64,000 nucleotides of DNA from Diplolepis rosae (lineage: Eukaryota; Arthropoda; Insecta; Hymenoptera; Diplolepididae): contig JAPYXD010000698.1 of NCBI GenBank assembly GCA_030998225.1, forward strand, positions 909,001 through 973,000, read 5' to 3'. Positions within the stretch are counted from its first letter, which is position 1. Every line of letters begins with the position of its first letter. The translations under genes were made by a program, and so were the position numbers. Shown here one piece after another: positions 1 through 12,111 of this stretch. Below the pieces are notes generated by a model. It did not search any database and had not been told where the DNA came from. It saw only the letters and a list, made by a program, of their open reading frames with translations.

Positions 1-40
1 AGTTTGATTAGAGGAACAAAACAAAAAATAGTTATGCTGT

Positions 41-2614
41 TCAGTTATTCACTTTTTTACAAAATAAACTGGTATTCTTTACCTCTAAAATTCCATTTGA
101 AATAGCGTAAGTCAACATCGCAACAGTAGCGAATAGTCCTGCGAGGATCTGATTTCTCGTTTTATGAGGAAAATCACTCTCTGAATCTGTTTTCATAGGC
201 TCCGAACATTTTGTAGATTTTTGCTTTTCAAATGATTTGTATTCGTCTTCGAAATATTTGACAGATATTCTTGTTACAAAATTTTCTAGATTTGTACACC
301 CTTTCAAGTGATTTTGTAGAGCAGCATTTGGCAGGGGTATTTTCAATATTGGAGCTAGATAAGAATATACTATTGCATCCAAAGTTGTTGGAAATGAACC
401 GAAAAAGTATTCAGATTCGCCTAGTCTTGTTGAGAGAAGGTTCAAACACTTTTGTGCTTCGGAATAGACCTATCAGCCATATTAATTTTTTTACTACAAT
501 ATTTAAAGAGTAATACAAGAAAATGGGGCAAGGGACGAAATCGTGCAAAAAAATATATATACATATATTACTATTTATCAATATGCTATAAAATTCGATT
601 TCTAACAAGTCTTTTATTTGATTCTTAGTTGCTTTTGAAAAAATTTTTTATAATCAAAACAATTTTTGTAAAAATGTCCCTTGAATTCCTTTATCATAAT
701 AGCCTGCCTTTCGTGTCGATAAAGTTTAAAAATTAAAAAAGAAACATTTATTGAAAAAAAAATTTCTAACTCAACTATCTAATTAGAAAAATTTATATTT
801 TAAACTCAATATTTATTTACTTTTATTTTCACTGGAATAAAATGAAACAAGTTATCTTTAGAAAATAACTTACGTTAGTTTCTATACTGCTAATATTTTC
901 TTCTGTAGGGTACAAAGCCTCCATCATTGCCTTTGCCTGTTTTTCATACTTTGAGAGGTAATAATAATTCAAAACAAGGGGCAATGCTTTAGCATAGCAA
1001 GGTCTAATCACCTGCCGAAAATTTCTTTCATCCACCCACCTTGAAATTAATTATATTGAGAACAATTATTTGATTAAATGTTTTTTTTAACGCTAAAATG
1101 ATATGTATTCTACGTTTAACAATATAATTGTATCAGATAAAAATGTTCTGTTAGAGAAACAAATAAGGATGATGCAATCAACAACATATAATTTTAATGC
1201 TTTAGTGTATTTTTGAGCGGTTGATCTAAAATATGTGTTGAAATTTCAAAACATCTAAGTAAAATTTTTTTCTTTTAATTTTAAAATATTTGTCAGATTA
1301 TTAATGAAAATGAACCAATACAATATATTGATTTTACGTGATTGTTGTGAAAATCACCAGAATTATTGTCTGTTGTGCATATTATTTTTCAAATTGCAAG
1401 ATTTTGATAATCTTCTTTGACATAAAATACTCTTTTTGTTAAATACATGTCTCCTCAGATTCTATTATCTAATGGATTTTTCAAACAATTTACTTGATAC
1501 CATATAAACTGGAGGGCAGGAAAAATGTTTTCCTTCAGCATACTTTCATAAGCGTTAACTTCTGCACATTGTTTCGGATCCAATCCAAAATCTAGACAAT
1601 AATTGTTCTTGCGAAAAAATTTTAAAATATCGCTAACAGTATTTTCGGTGCCATTTTCATGTTTCAAAACAGGTAATTGACCATTTGGGCTTCTAAACGG
1701 ATTATTTGTGGCTTTTATCCTCAATGGAACTTTACAGAATTTAGCATAGGCCTGCGAAATGTGATGGAAATTATTTTTGAACCAAGCCCTACTGCTAATC
1801 CCTACATAGGATCTTATGAAGTAACCCACATAGGATCCTATGCAGGTTCATGTTTCAATTTTACTACCTCGAGATAGGTTGAGAATCTACATTGGTTTAA
1901 GATATAGAAAATCTATATTAGGTATTTTCAATAAAAACTTAAGGGCTACGCAGTATGTTTTTACAATAAATACGACTGCGCATTAGTTTTGCAATATTCT
2001 CAGGGTTGTCCACCATTCTTACCTTACTTTCTAAACTATCTCATACACGCAATGAAATTCGCATGTAAGATTTTATGCAGGAGCAATTTAAAAGTTTTCG
2101 CAAAGGAATTCACATAAGAACTTATATGACAATACACGTTGGTTCCTATTCCTATCTGTAGATAGGAAAAATTGAAATACGAACCTATATGAGATACTAT
2201 GTCGGTTTTATACATACTAATTAATTACAGCATACTTATATTATTATACATAATGAAAAAAAAAACATATCATGGTGCTATTATATTTGGATACAATAGT
2301 TTCTTCAATTCCAAGCCAACCTCCAAAGAACTTTTTGTTCTTATTAAAGATAATTTAATTTTTATGGTATTTACAGAATCTTTGACAAGCAATGTTATTT
2401 TAATAGGAAAAGTACATTCATTCAAATATTAAATAATTTAATATTACTTCCCTGTATGAATATGCATACAATGCATGTTACATATATTACGTTATTTAAA
2501 AAATTCTAACCTTTATTTTGAACTCACCAGGACTTGCAAGCAATTAACGTCCACAGATGGTAAACCCCATTCACCTTTCCACACATCTAATTGATATATT
2601 TCAGTAGAGTTCAT
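41..2614 (-). CDS. Mtx1: metaxin-1, complete, four exons
   Basis: Metaxin-1 is a mitochondrial outer-membrane protein that works with the SAM/TOB beta-barrel assembly machinery and in mitochondrial transport. Coding exons on the minus strand are 2614-2528, 1751-1501, 1039-874 and 469-41. Phases agree (0, 2, 0) and the total of 933 nt encodes 310 residues, close to the family length of about 317. The start is the ATG at 2614 (MNSTEIYQLDVWKGEWGLPS). Exon 2 carries the thioredoxin/GST-N-like Tom37 region (AYAKFCKVPLRI), and exons 3-4 carry the GST-C-like region, including FFGSFPTTLDAIVYSYLAP. A hydrophobic anchor lies near residues 275-292 (ILAGLFATVAMLTYAIS) with a short charged tail, as expected for a tail-anchored metaxin. 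The exon 2/3 junction splits a Trp codon and restores the WWVDERNF block. Its donor is GTATCA; a second GT donor lies 7 nt downstream but would break the frame. The 3' UTR runs off the window. Confidence 0.93.
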
Positions 2615-3034
2615 TTTAAAAAATTACAGTTCTAAAATAATAAAATAATTACTTTAAATTATTTCAATGCACAAAAGCGTTGCATAGTAAACAACGTGGA
2701 GAAAAAATTGAAAACAGCGTGTGACTAGTGTCTGATGCTGATAGTCATGTCTAGTAGTCTAGTGCAGTCACTTATAAGGCACCGTGCGTGACTGCAGCGC
2801 CATAGCATGAGTGAACTAAAGGAGGCTGTTCGAGAACTTTTATAATGTATTATAATGGGACTTAGTTATAAAAATGTTTATTATCAATAAAAAAGCAAAC
2901 AAAAAAACAATTTGATTCACTTTAAAATTCGATTGTTTTTCCTTGTGAAGTATTTGTGTGAAATCAGCAGTAAAAAGTAAGTATTTTCCATAATAAAAAT
3001 GATATAGAAACCAGAAAATATAAGGTTAAGGTAG
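2615..3034. other. upstream flank of metaxin-1
   Basis: No gene is seen. About 80-220 bp upstream of the metaxin start (2695-2840) the base composition is richer in G+C than its surroundings and contains short dyads such as AGTCAC...GTGACT. This is where a promoter would be expected. No TATA or initiator element can be assigned with confidence. Confidence 0.3.
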
Positions 3035-3690
3035 TTGTCGTGCAAAAAATCATTCTCTGGAAAAAGAAGTTTTTCTATGATTTCAAGACTGGAAATTATA
3101 ACATCAGCCGTGTCATATGTAAGGAAAGACACTCTTTTTAATGAAAAAATTTAAAAATTACGAAAAATAATTTTTTAATAATGTTTTTTGTAATAGGATT
3201 TTTCCTTACTATCGCTTCTTACCAATTTTTAAAAAATGATTGAAGTTTCTTAAATCATTGCTTATTTTTTCGGGGAAAATATTCTCTACAACTTGACCGT
3301 TTCCAATTTTTGAAAATAAATTCTTTAATGGCTGGAATAATTAAAAATCAATTTTCCAAAACAAATTTTTTATAAACAAATTGCTGTATTTGATAATAAT
3401 TGATTTATTTTCAAGAATTGGAAACGGTTAAGTTGTAGAGAATATTTCCCCGAAAAAATAAGCTATGATTTAAGAAACTTCAATCATTTTCAAAAAATTG
3501 GTAAGAAGCGATAGTAAAGAAATATCCTATTATAAAAAACATTATTAAAATATTATTTTTCGTAATTTTTAAATTTTTTCATTAAAAAGAGTGTCTTTTC
3601 TTACATATGACACGGCTGATGATATAATTCTCAGTCTTGAAATCATAGAAAAACTTCTTTTTCCAGAGACTGTTTTTTGGCATGACGACT
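3035..3690. repeat. long imperfect palindrome (snap-back element) upstream of metaxin-1
   Basis: The left arm from about 3035 to 3340 is the reverse complement of about 3405 to 3690 with scattered mismatches and small indels. Shared blocks are TCTCTGGAAAAAGAAG, the pair around GTGTCATATGTAAG, the pair around GGTAAGAAGCGATAGT, and TTGGAAACGGT. The loop is about 60 bp. There is no coding capacity beyond chance. It has the structure of a foldback or MITE-type element. Confidence 0.8.
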
Positions 3691-4254
3691 AATTTAAGTT
3701 AATGACAGATCAAAACAGACTAGAAAAATAATAAAGAATTAAATTGTAATTTCATGATGACAGTTTTAGGCACTTGTTGAGTGAATAAATATTAATTGTT
3801 TATTTTCAGATTCAAATTCATCATGGATATAATTATTAAAACAAGTTTTCAATCAATTAAACATACAATAGAATTTCAAACACAAACGAAAATTAAAGGT
3901 AAAAATCTTGTTCTATCAGAACATGTACGAGATGTCCAAGAGTTCCGTAGAAATAATAACTTTTGCCTTCTTACTGCAGCTATACCCACTTATTCCTTTG
4001 ATTTATTTTCCATTTAGACGTTGGAAATTTATAAAATTTACACTCACTTTTGCTGCTTGTATTTTTACAATTCACAACACAACAACTTCGGTGGCTCATT
4101 TCAGCTATATTTTTTAAATTAAAACAAAATTTAGATTTGCACATGTATTTTGATTGCTCGGAAATATAAAACAGCCTCCTTTAACGCCTAAATTATCCAC
4201 TGCGTGCGCTGGCGTCGATTTAACTCTCCCTACCATGACTTCGCACGGTGCCTA

Positions 4255-4400
4255 TACCTCTGTCTGTCTGACCGGTGCGAACAGAAAATACATAAGAGCA
4301 AAAAAGACAGACGTTTTCTTTTTGTCCAATTTTACACTGTCTGTCTCCTTTACTCTTATGTATTTTCTGTCCGCACCGGTCAGGCAGACAGACACGAATG
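4255..4400. repeat. short palindrome with CTGT-rich ends
   Basis: Arms of about 60 bp: GTCTGACCGGTGCGAACAG near 4265 is mirrored by CTGTCCGCACCGGTCAG near 4367-4384, and AATACATAAGAG is mirrored by CTCTTATGTATT. Both arm ends run into (CTGT/ACAG)n. Overlapping open frames on both strands encode look-alike peptides because of the palindrome and are not genes. Confidence 0.75.
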
Positions 4401-4536
4401 GTGTATCTGTGTATCTCTTTCTCCCTCATTATTTTCTGCTTTACGCCGCATAAATCGCTGACATGGGACTGCACCCTCAGGATTGACAATTTGTTATAGT
4501 GAGATGAAAGTATATTTGTGTCTCACTCCAACCAAT

Positions 4537-4600
4537 GGTCAACTTTAGCGGAGACGTTCCACAAAAGGTGAACCACTGCATTGCCTTCAATGACAGGTAT
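4537..4600. repeat. fragment related to the 52.6 kb palindrome
   Basis: GTGAACCACTGCATTGCC followed by TTCAATGACAGGTA closely matches 52690-52722, and the preceding GGAGACGTTCC also matches 52670-52680. A dispersed-repeat fragment. Confidence 0.65.
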
Positions 4601-4954
4601 TATGTTTTTTTAATACTAATATGTTACTAATATGTTACCATGGTAACCTGCATGCATATTTCCTGCATGCAGAGGTGTAATTCCTCCTTAAGATTGCATG
4701 AGAGCGTAATGCGTTGTGAAATGACTAGACTGAAAGAGATAAAAGTGTACTTGTGTCTCTTTCACTCTCGTTATGACGAGATCTTTTTTGTAAAAAATTT
4801 TATCATACAATGCTATCTAACGATTTCTTCGTCAATTGGCAAGCTTCAACAACTCAAAAATAATCTTTCAACTCAATAGATTATTAATTAAAATGCATCA
4901 GGGTTCAAAAATAAAAATATAAAATGTTAAGCATTGATAACATTTAATAAAATA

Positions 4955-5115
4955 GTCACTTTTCTGTCCTACTTTGTCCTCTTGAAAGTTTTCTGTCCTA
5001 CATTGTTCTCTTTTCCAAACTTTTGTGTCCTAATTTGTCCTCTTTTTTTTCGAATAAATTTTTGTCCTACATTTTCCTCATTTTTCAAACTTTTTTGTCC
5101 TACTCTTCTAAAATC
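4955..5115. repeat. degenerate tandem repeat, unit about 36 bp
   Basis: Four to five diverged copies of a unit built from TTTTGTCCTAC and TTTGTCCTC separated by T-rich spacers ending in CAAAC. Strong pyrimidine bias on the plus strand. Noncoding. Confidence 0.7.
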
Positions 5116-5173
5116 AATTATGGTCACGCTGCATAAAACCAATACCTTCTCATATATGATGAGAATGTAATAA
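5115..5173 (+). repeat. 5'-truncated 3' end of the GCGC-hairpin repeat family
   Basis: Contains GCATAAAACCAATACC followed by TTCTCATATATGATGAGAATG, the same terminal segment that closes the copies at 14.3-15.7, 31.6-33.0 and 44.4-45.5 kb. Only the last 60 bp or so are present. Confidence 0.65.
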
Positions 5174-5176
5174 TAG

Positions 5177-5462
5177 CCTTATGAAAAAAAAGTATTATAT
5201 ATAACTCAAGTATTGGAAATAAGTATTGAAGTGAGTTATCTAATTATATATAATTATTAAATCACTTAAAAGCATTCAATTCAGTCTTCCCTGGTATTTT
5301 TCCCTACAATACTTATCTCCGATACTTATTGCCTATATATAGGTTCAGTACCTGTCAGTACTTATCAATATTACTTAACTCCAAAACTTATCGCCAATAC
5401 TTTCGACGCGAAAAAAGTCGAGGATTTAGCAATAATTATTCCAATACTTTTTTTTCATAAGG
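5177..5462. repeat. MITE with 20 bp terminal inverted repeats
   Basis: Begins CCTTATGAAAAAAAAGTATT and ends with the exact reverse complement at 5443-5462. The interior is rich in AGTATTGG/CCAATACTT words. No coding capacity; a nonautonomous DNA element. Confidence 0.8.
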
Positions 5463-6044
5463 GAAGATTCTTTATTAGTGTTTTCTACAAAAAAAAAACT
5501 ATGTTTTGTCCGAAACTCATTAAAAATTGGTAGAAATTTGTGAACGTTTTCGTAAAAATGTGTAAGAGTTTTCCTAGAAATTAATAGAAAATATTTTCTT
5601 CAGGGTTATTGTGTAATTCTCTTAAATATATTTCAATGAAAAATATAAACCTTTTTTTTTTATAGAAAATGTATTTCTCTGTTTTTATCTGACAATTTAA
5701 ATAGAAAACATAGCGTATTTAATACAAAAATAATAGAATTATTGATTTTTATATAAATTGATAATCTTTGCAAAAATGTTCATTCTATCGGTTTCTGTAT
5801 TTTAAACGCATGAGTATCCTTATATATAGTTACAATTAGATCTAATCCAATCTTCAGTATCAAAGATTAATCTTTAGGATGCAAGAGAATTATTAAGTAC
5901 AATTTAAACGGCATTGAAATATTGATACAAGATTCAAATCTGTTTGAAATAAACGTGTAATTAATTACAATATGATCATACAATAATAAAATAAATTAGA
6001 TCGAAATAAAATTATATAAATTCATCAGTCTATTTAATTATTAT
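5463..6044. other. 3' flank of the IP3 kinase gene
   Basis: AT-rich and noncoding as far as I can see. It should contain the kinase 3' UTR on the minus strand. No repeat structure was recognised. Confidence 0.4.
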
Positions 6045-9000
6045 TTACAAGGAAGCATCAACTTCTTCAATTGTGGAAATTAAGTTATCCATTCCAAGGA
6101 GAAATCCTTCTTCATGATTTCCTTCTTGCCAGGGACTTCTATGCGTTAATTTAAGGTGATGAGAAACTTGGTAAGTTTTTGCAAAATCAATCAGCCAGAC
6201 TCCCACTTTTTCGTTATCATAAATTATGAAAATACTACTTCCAATCACCTATTTAAAAGGTAAAAAAATTTAATTAGATGTTAAATTTTATATTTTAAAA
6301 TAAAAACATATCATTAATTAATAATAAAGCTGGATAAAGATTGAAATAAAAATGAAATAAAAAGAATAGGTAGATATTTACCTCATGCGTTTGAAAATAG
6401 GTTGAGTTTTCGAATTTTGTCCTCAGATTTTTGAGACGGTCGAGTAATTTTTTCCTTATATCTGCACGTTTGCTTAAAAAAAGTTTCATAGTTTGTAAAA
6501 CTTGTTGGTGTGACTTGACCTTTTTCAAATTTGTGATGGGTGGAGATCCAGGCAATTTCATAGCCTCAATTCGAAATCCATGACTACAAGTAGAACTCTG
6601 TTGTTCTCGGAATTGCATATATCGAAGTTTAGTGACTGCTTGCTGGTGATGTTCTTGCTGAGTAGGTGCATTTGGATCGACAGCAATCATCTTTTGATAA
6701 AGATCAGACCTAGCATTAGTCTTGGATACTTCCGATTCTAGGAACGTTCTCGTGCCCATTTTTATGTCCATCACGTGCGGGTCATTGAATCCAAAGAGCA
6801 GGTCTTGAAGTTCAATGAAGGTGTCTCCTTTATATTCCACTTCCCTGTAGTACCTAGGTATGCAGTCTCTCATATTCTCATCTTTACTCAAAGCCTCGTA
6901 AACACTTCTTTCCGTGTTTTCTAAATCTCGAGTTCTTCTTTTCCAAACCGTTCCAGGACCAGCAGGTGCAAAGCTAGCCGGGTGTCCTGACAATTGGAAC
7001 CACGATTTCAGTCTGTTTTTTAACAAGATGTCACTTGCAGGTGCAGTTAGGTCTAAAGCGTTCTAAAACCGAGAAAAGAAGATAAAAAAACAGCATAAAT
7101 TCGTGTATCTACAATAAATCACTCATTAAGCATTATTATAAATAAACAATCGTTTATAGATATCAATTAATCAATTAATCAAATAATCAATTAATCAATT
7201 GATTATAAGGAATTTCATTTTCATACATTACATCTCTTTGATACATATTACAATATTTAGGTATATGATAATACATTTTTCATAATAATTTCTCTCTCGA
7301 AACACGTCTCAGTGCATTAACTTTGATGTTTTTAAAAATAACTATCGATTTCATTTGGAAACTACTTATCTCAAAGTATGTACGTCATACTGATTATAGT
7401 TATCTTTATTACCAAGGACACATGTATCATATAAATCTATCTTTTATGCGACAAAATTATTTTTTCCTACTCTATAATTATGTATTTACATTATTTTAAA
7501 TCTTCAAGTTAGAACATTTCCAAATGCTTTTACAAAATTAATATCGAGGACAAATTGTAAAAAAAAATAAATTATCAAATAATTATCTTATCGAAAAACG
7601 TACAAATTTTCAAATCATTCAGGGAGATTATGAACCAGTGGAATTTTCAATTATAAAAACATAGTAATACCATTAGGCATCTCTATTTTTTATAGTTTTT
7701 ATTATATTAAATTATTTTATTTCCTGATTCCGTTGTTTTAAAATATTACAATTTGTCCTAACAATGATTTATGGTGAATATAAGACTTAAATTTGATTTT
7801 TAGAAATTCTTTCTTTTCTTTTTGAAAGTAAAATTGACAACAATTGACTTAATAACAGACTTTTTTTGCATTTATCAATTTTTTTCAAGAAACACTTTTT
7901 TATTATATCTTGAAATGATATTAATTATTAATGATCCGTTCCTCAAACACAAGCACCTCTCTAAATAATTAAATAAAAGTATTTACTTGTATGTGATTTT
8001 GAAAATCGATTGATTCTGAAACTGTTTGTGGTCATTTTTCACGCAGGAATTTACTTAACCTGCTTTTTCTACATACAAATTTAAATCAATCAGTAAGAGA
8101 AAATAATGAATTATTTTATACATTTACCTCTTTTGTAATATAGTTAAACGGAGCAAACATAAAATTTCATCTTTTTCAACCTTAGTATCAAAAAGTTACC
8201 CAGTCTTTTCTTAGTTACAGTAATTGAAAACCAAATCAAGGACTAACAAAATAATTGATTTAAAACTTTCAATGGCCATTGACACTATTTGAATGAATTG
8301 TCAATTTAAATGAAAAATGTATCTATAACAACAAGAATTTTTGAAAGTAGGTATATTTTAAAGATAAAAACATTTATTGAATTTTATTTAAAAATCTGTA
8401 TTTCTGTGGCAAATATAAATAATTAAAAATTCAAAAATGTAGCTCTTCCGAAAAAAATTAATAAAAACATCAGACAATTTTGTTTTACATATTTTGTATG
8501 ATATTAAGAAAAAATCACGTGAACATAAGGGAATATTGAGATTTTGTTGAAGAAGTTAATATACATATATATATTTTGGTGGCTATTCCCTTGTGTTGAT
8601 TTAATTGAGCGATTTATATTTTCAAAATAATAGAATGTTTTCTGATTGAAGGGTTTTTTTGAGTTTCAAGAATAATTGAGGAAATTGGAAAATAAAAGTA
8701 ATTGGCATGCACCCTGATTAAGATTAAAGAGGAATATAAAATATAAAAGAGATATACCAAAGCAAGAAACTTGAGGGAAAGGTCTTCTTCCGGCATGGTG
8801 GCATCAGAAAGAACGAGAGGAAAATGCTCTAATTTGTGAAGTGTGGCTGGATCATTGGAAAATTGAGTGAGAGCTGTTGAATTCGATCGAGTTGGATTAG
8901 ATCTGTTTCCAGCGGAAGCACTTCGCCTCCACTGACGGAAAGCGTTAACAGCCGAGCTAGTACCCGAACCCGAACCCGAACCCGAGCCGGAGCTCGAGCT

Positions 9001-9075
9001 TGAGCCATCCTTGCGTCTTCTTCGTGTCTTAGCTGATGGGGATTCATGGCTCACACACGTCTCTTCCCTCGAAGG
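6045..9075 (-). CDS. IP3K: inositol-trisphosphate 3-kinase, 3'-terminal three exons (N-terminus lies upstream)
   Basis: This enzyme phosphorylates Ins(1,4,5)P3 to Ins(1,3,4,5)P4 in the cytosol and so terminates calcium-release signalling. Exons on the minus strand are 9075-8758, 7062-6382 and 6248-6045, all phase 0, giving 400 residues plus stop. The first is a basic/Ser-rich linker with a Gly-Ser run (KTRRRRKDGSSSS) and has no in-frame ATG at its head: it opens directly after an ATTTCAG acceptor, so it is internal. The second starts the catalytic domain (SWFQLSGHPASF) and holds the IPK-family PxxxDxKxG motif as DPHVMDIKMG, with D near window residue 205 and K near 207. The last exon carries the metal-binding LIDFAKT motif and the conserved HRSPWQEGNHEEGFLLGMDN tail. 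The splits at SLKFLAL/NALDLTAP and QTHE/VIGSSI are clean. The gene is regulated in the family by Ca/calmodulin; I cannot assign the calmodulin site here. Confidence 0.95.
7063..8757 (-). other. intron of the IP3 kinase gene
   Basis: A 1695 bp AT-rich intron with donor GTATAT and acceptor TTTTAG. A short tandem of ATCAATTA units lies at about 7163-7205. Nothing else stands out. Confidence 0.7.
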
Positions 9076-9546
9076 CTGAAATCAAATAAATCTATTAACA
9101 ATCTTCAGGATAGTCTCTAAATGTTGAATGTCTGCCAAAATAAATATACAAACTCTGATAGTCATGCAAGAGATCTATAAACTGGACAAGAATTAATATG
9201 TATGACGAATTGCAATTAAAATCACTTTACATACATCGACATAAAATTCTCAATTATTATTAGTATCGTGTACATAATTTTATTACAAGATCTGTAAATA
9301 AATTGTGCAATTTCTAATGAATATCAGTAATTGAAATTAGAGGGAGAAAAAAGATATTCGACTTGATCATCATGGGGGGTTGATTTTATCGTCCCGGAGT
9401 GTCGACATGAATAAGTCATAACATTATGTTCACTCGACCATCTTGGAGAAGTAGCTAGTTGATTATCTCAATAGTCAAGATGAACATAAGATGAGAGTCT
9501 TTCTGACCATGTCGAAAAAATTATAGAAACACCATCTGAATATCTA

Positions 9547-9896
9547 CAGACAGAAAAAAGAAACTGTAGAATCAACAGATGTCAGCTGCTGGAATAGGGA
9601 CAGCAAATTTTTTTTGTAACATTTACAGATTTTTCTGTTGGATTTACAGATTTTTTGTAAACTCAACAGATGAACCTGTAAAATCTACAGAAATGTCTGT
9701 TAGAATTACGGATTTCTCTTTTTTCTTGAAATCCGCAATTCTAACAGACATGTCTGTAGATTTTACAGGTTCATCTGTTGAGTTTACAAACAATCTGTAA
9801 ATCCAACAGAAAAATCTGTAAATATTACCAAAAAAATCTGCTGTCGCTATTCCAACAGATGACATCTGTTGATTCTACAGTTTTTTTTTCTGCGTG
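9547..9896. repeat. 350 bp near-perfect palindrome flanked by TA (snap-back MITE)
   Basis: The two arms of about 170 bp are reverse complements with only a few mismatches. The outer ends are CAGACAGAAAAAAG and its mirror TTTTTTTTTCTGCGTG, each bordered by TA. The interior is built of ACAGAT/ATCTGT words (for example CAACAGATGAACCTGTAAAA). Open frames of 73 codons occur on both strands with almost the same peptide, a by-product of the palindrome. Confidence 0.9.
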
Positions 9897-10082
9897 TAGG
9901 TCTCACTGGCTCTCAAAATTTTGACTCTTTAACTTTGACTATCTATTTTCCGCCGTGTAGATTGATTATTGGCCCTTTTGTGGCTCTAAATGTGGAGTAA
10001 ATTTTTTCAAAGGCGCTTTTTCCCCTCAAAAATAAAAAGTTTTTATTGCGGACATTTCTTTCGTACGGTACGTATTTCTTGA

Positions 10083-10532
10083 CCCTATTGAAAATCCTGA
10101 CGTCAGAAACGACATCGGAAACGATGTCAGTGTTTGGTACTAAATCCGACGTCGTTTCTGACGTCCTTTAGTACATTTTTTTTATTAATATTATTAACAC
10201 TATACTAATTTTATTGCTTTCTATTTTTTGTTAATCTACGTGACTATATAGGTAAAGGGTAAATGAAATGAACAGATTATTTTTATGACCGTATATATTG
10301 TGCCTTTTATTTGAGATATATATATATACAACCCATATTACTTAATTTACCATTTATACACATATATAGTTAAATATACTTAAAAAAATAGATAATTATA
10401 AAATTGGTATAGTTTTAATAAAATTAATTATTAAAAAAATGTAGTAAAAGACGTCGGAAATGATGTCGGACTCAACCCAAAATATGACATCGTTTCAAAT
10501 GTCGTTTCCGATGTCGAAATTTTCCATAGAGG
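10083..10532. repeat. palindromic element with GACGTC/GACATC-rich arms
   Basis: Arms of about 95 bp (10083-10177 and 10440-10532) match in inverted orientation from CCTAT.GAAAAT to TTTAGTAC. Each arm itself carries internal dyads of ATCGGAAACGATGTC type, so the arms could fold on their own as well. The 260 bp loop is plain AT-rich sequence. Confidence 0.8.
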
Positions 10533-11322
10533 AATTATTTCTATGTCTCGAGATAAAAAAAAACTCACCCTTTATATTAATTAACTTTTGTTTAATCAGT
10601 GAAATTTAGAGAATTAACTTAATACTAATTTGAATAGTGCAATTATTCAATGCGACGTACTTTACTCTAATAATTCACATTTATCAGGATTTCTATTATA
10701 GAACAAGCCAAATCACCGATAAAAATGTTGTTCATTTTTTTCAGATGCACAATGTCATTTTTTTTGTGAGTGTTGGACAAATATTTTTCTCCGTGTTGAT
10801 TGTGCATTTTTTTTAATTCATAAAATAATATGTGAAATGTAAGACATTTAATCTATTTCAATCTATTATTTTTACAACATTTTTTATCGTGGTTTTTTTT
10901 CTACCGATAGAATTTGAATAAATAAAGCGAATATTACAAAAAATACAGTATCACGGATTAGAAACGATTAAACTTTTCAATCGCATTCAGTTCGAGCCTT
11001 ATCAATATTTGTAAAATGTACTTACATGTATAAAATTTATTTTAAATTTAGCGCCATATTTACATAAATTTTGAAAATAATGACGGACCTAACCTTACAT
11101 TTATTTTATACAAATTTCATGTTAGCAATTTGCTCAAAATTTGATTGGATTTTTCATGAGGTGTTTTTTTAAAGAGCGTCATAGATCAGTTCCTTATGCT
11201 TCTGTCTTAAGGCCATGGACACTTAGGGAGCATTCGATTTTTTGCCATAAAGCCATTAATAAATTTTAGTAAAAAATCCACTACAAATTGGTATTGGTAC
11301 AGTACTACGCGTATCGCAGAAG

Positions 11323-11475
11323 TACAATTTTAATACACATGTGTATATATTTTAGTAATGTTTTTTTATTTTAATATATTTTAATTGAAAATAAATTTAT
11401 TCAAATCTATTAATTTAAATGTATCATTTGTGTATTAAAGTCTATTAAAATGAATAAGATTTTTAACAATGTAGG
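11323..11475 (+). repeat. partial copy of the TTAACAATGTA-ended repeat family
   Basis: Matches the 3' half of the copies at 26.85, 29.17 and 42.59 kb: CACATGTGTATATATTTTA, GTGTATTAAAGTCTATTAAA and terminal TTTTTAACAATGTA. Confidence 0.7.
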
Positions 11476-12111
11476 AAGGAGCCTTAAACTAGGTTCAGGG
11501 AGATGTTCTAGTTAGGGCCTTCCAAGAATGGCATCACGAAACCATGTAGGCTTCGGACATATTTCCAAGGTAAAACCTAGGTTATATAATATATAATGAT
11601 TTGCTTTTTTCATTCACTTTAAGCATATCATAGATTAAATCATAATCCATGTTAGTATAAAAATGAACCGTGTGCTCCATAGCGATATTAACAAACATAG
11701 TACATACTTCGTCATAGGATAATCGACCTTCCGTTCTAAAGCATATGTTATGATGCACAAAAGCACGTGACAGTAATGTTTATTGCCGACTAATAGCATA
11801 TATACATATGTACAATTTTTAAATTGAATCATCATAATGATAAACCATTTTGTAAAATGAACCAAGATTTTTCGTCAAATCAAATAAAATTTAGTTTAAT
11901 CAACTGAAATGTTTGTTTCATTCAACCAAATCGTAGTTAAATAAAACATTTTTAGTTAGACTGAAAAAAAATGGATTCTTGGATTTGAGATAAGCATATA
12001 TAGATATTAAACCGCATACAATACACATAAGATGACTAGTTTGAATATTAAAGATATTAAATATCAACATCTCGATTTTACGGCTCAGTATCTAGATATT
12101 CAACTTTAAAG

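Noticed and set aside
4204..4489. Three overlapping open frames of 85-99 codons on both strands
   Set aside because: They lie in a palindrome, so both strands look open with related peptides; no domain and no splice context.
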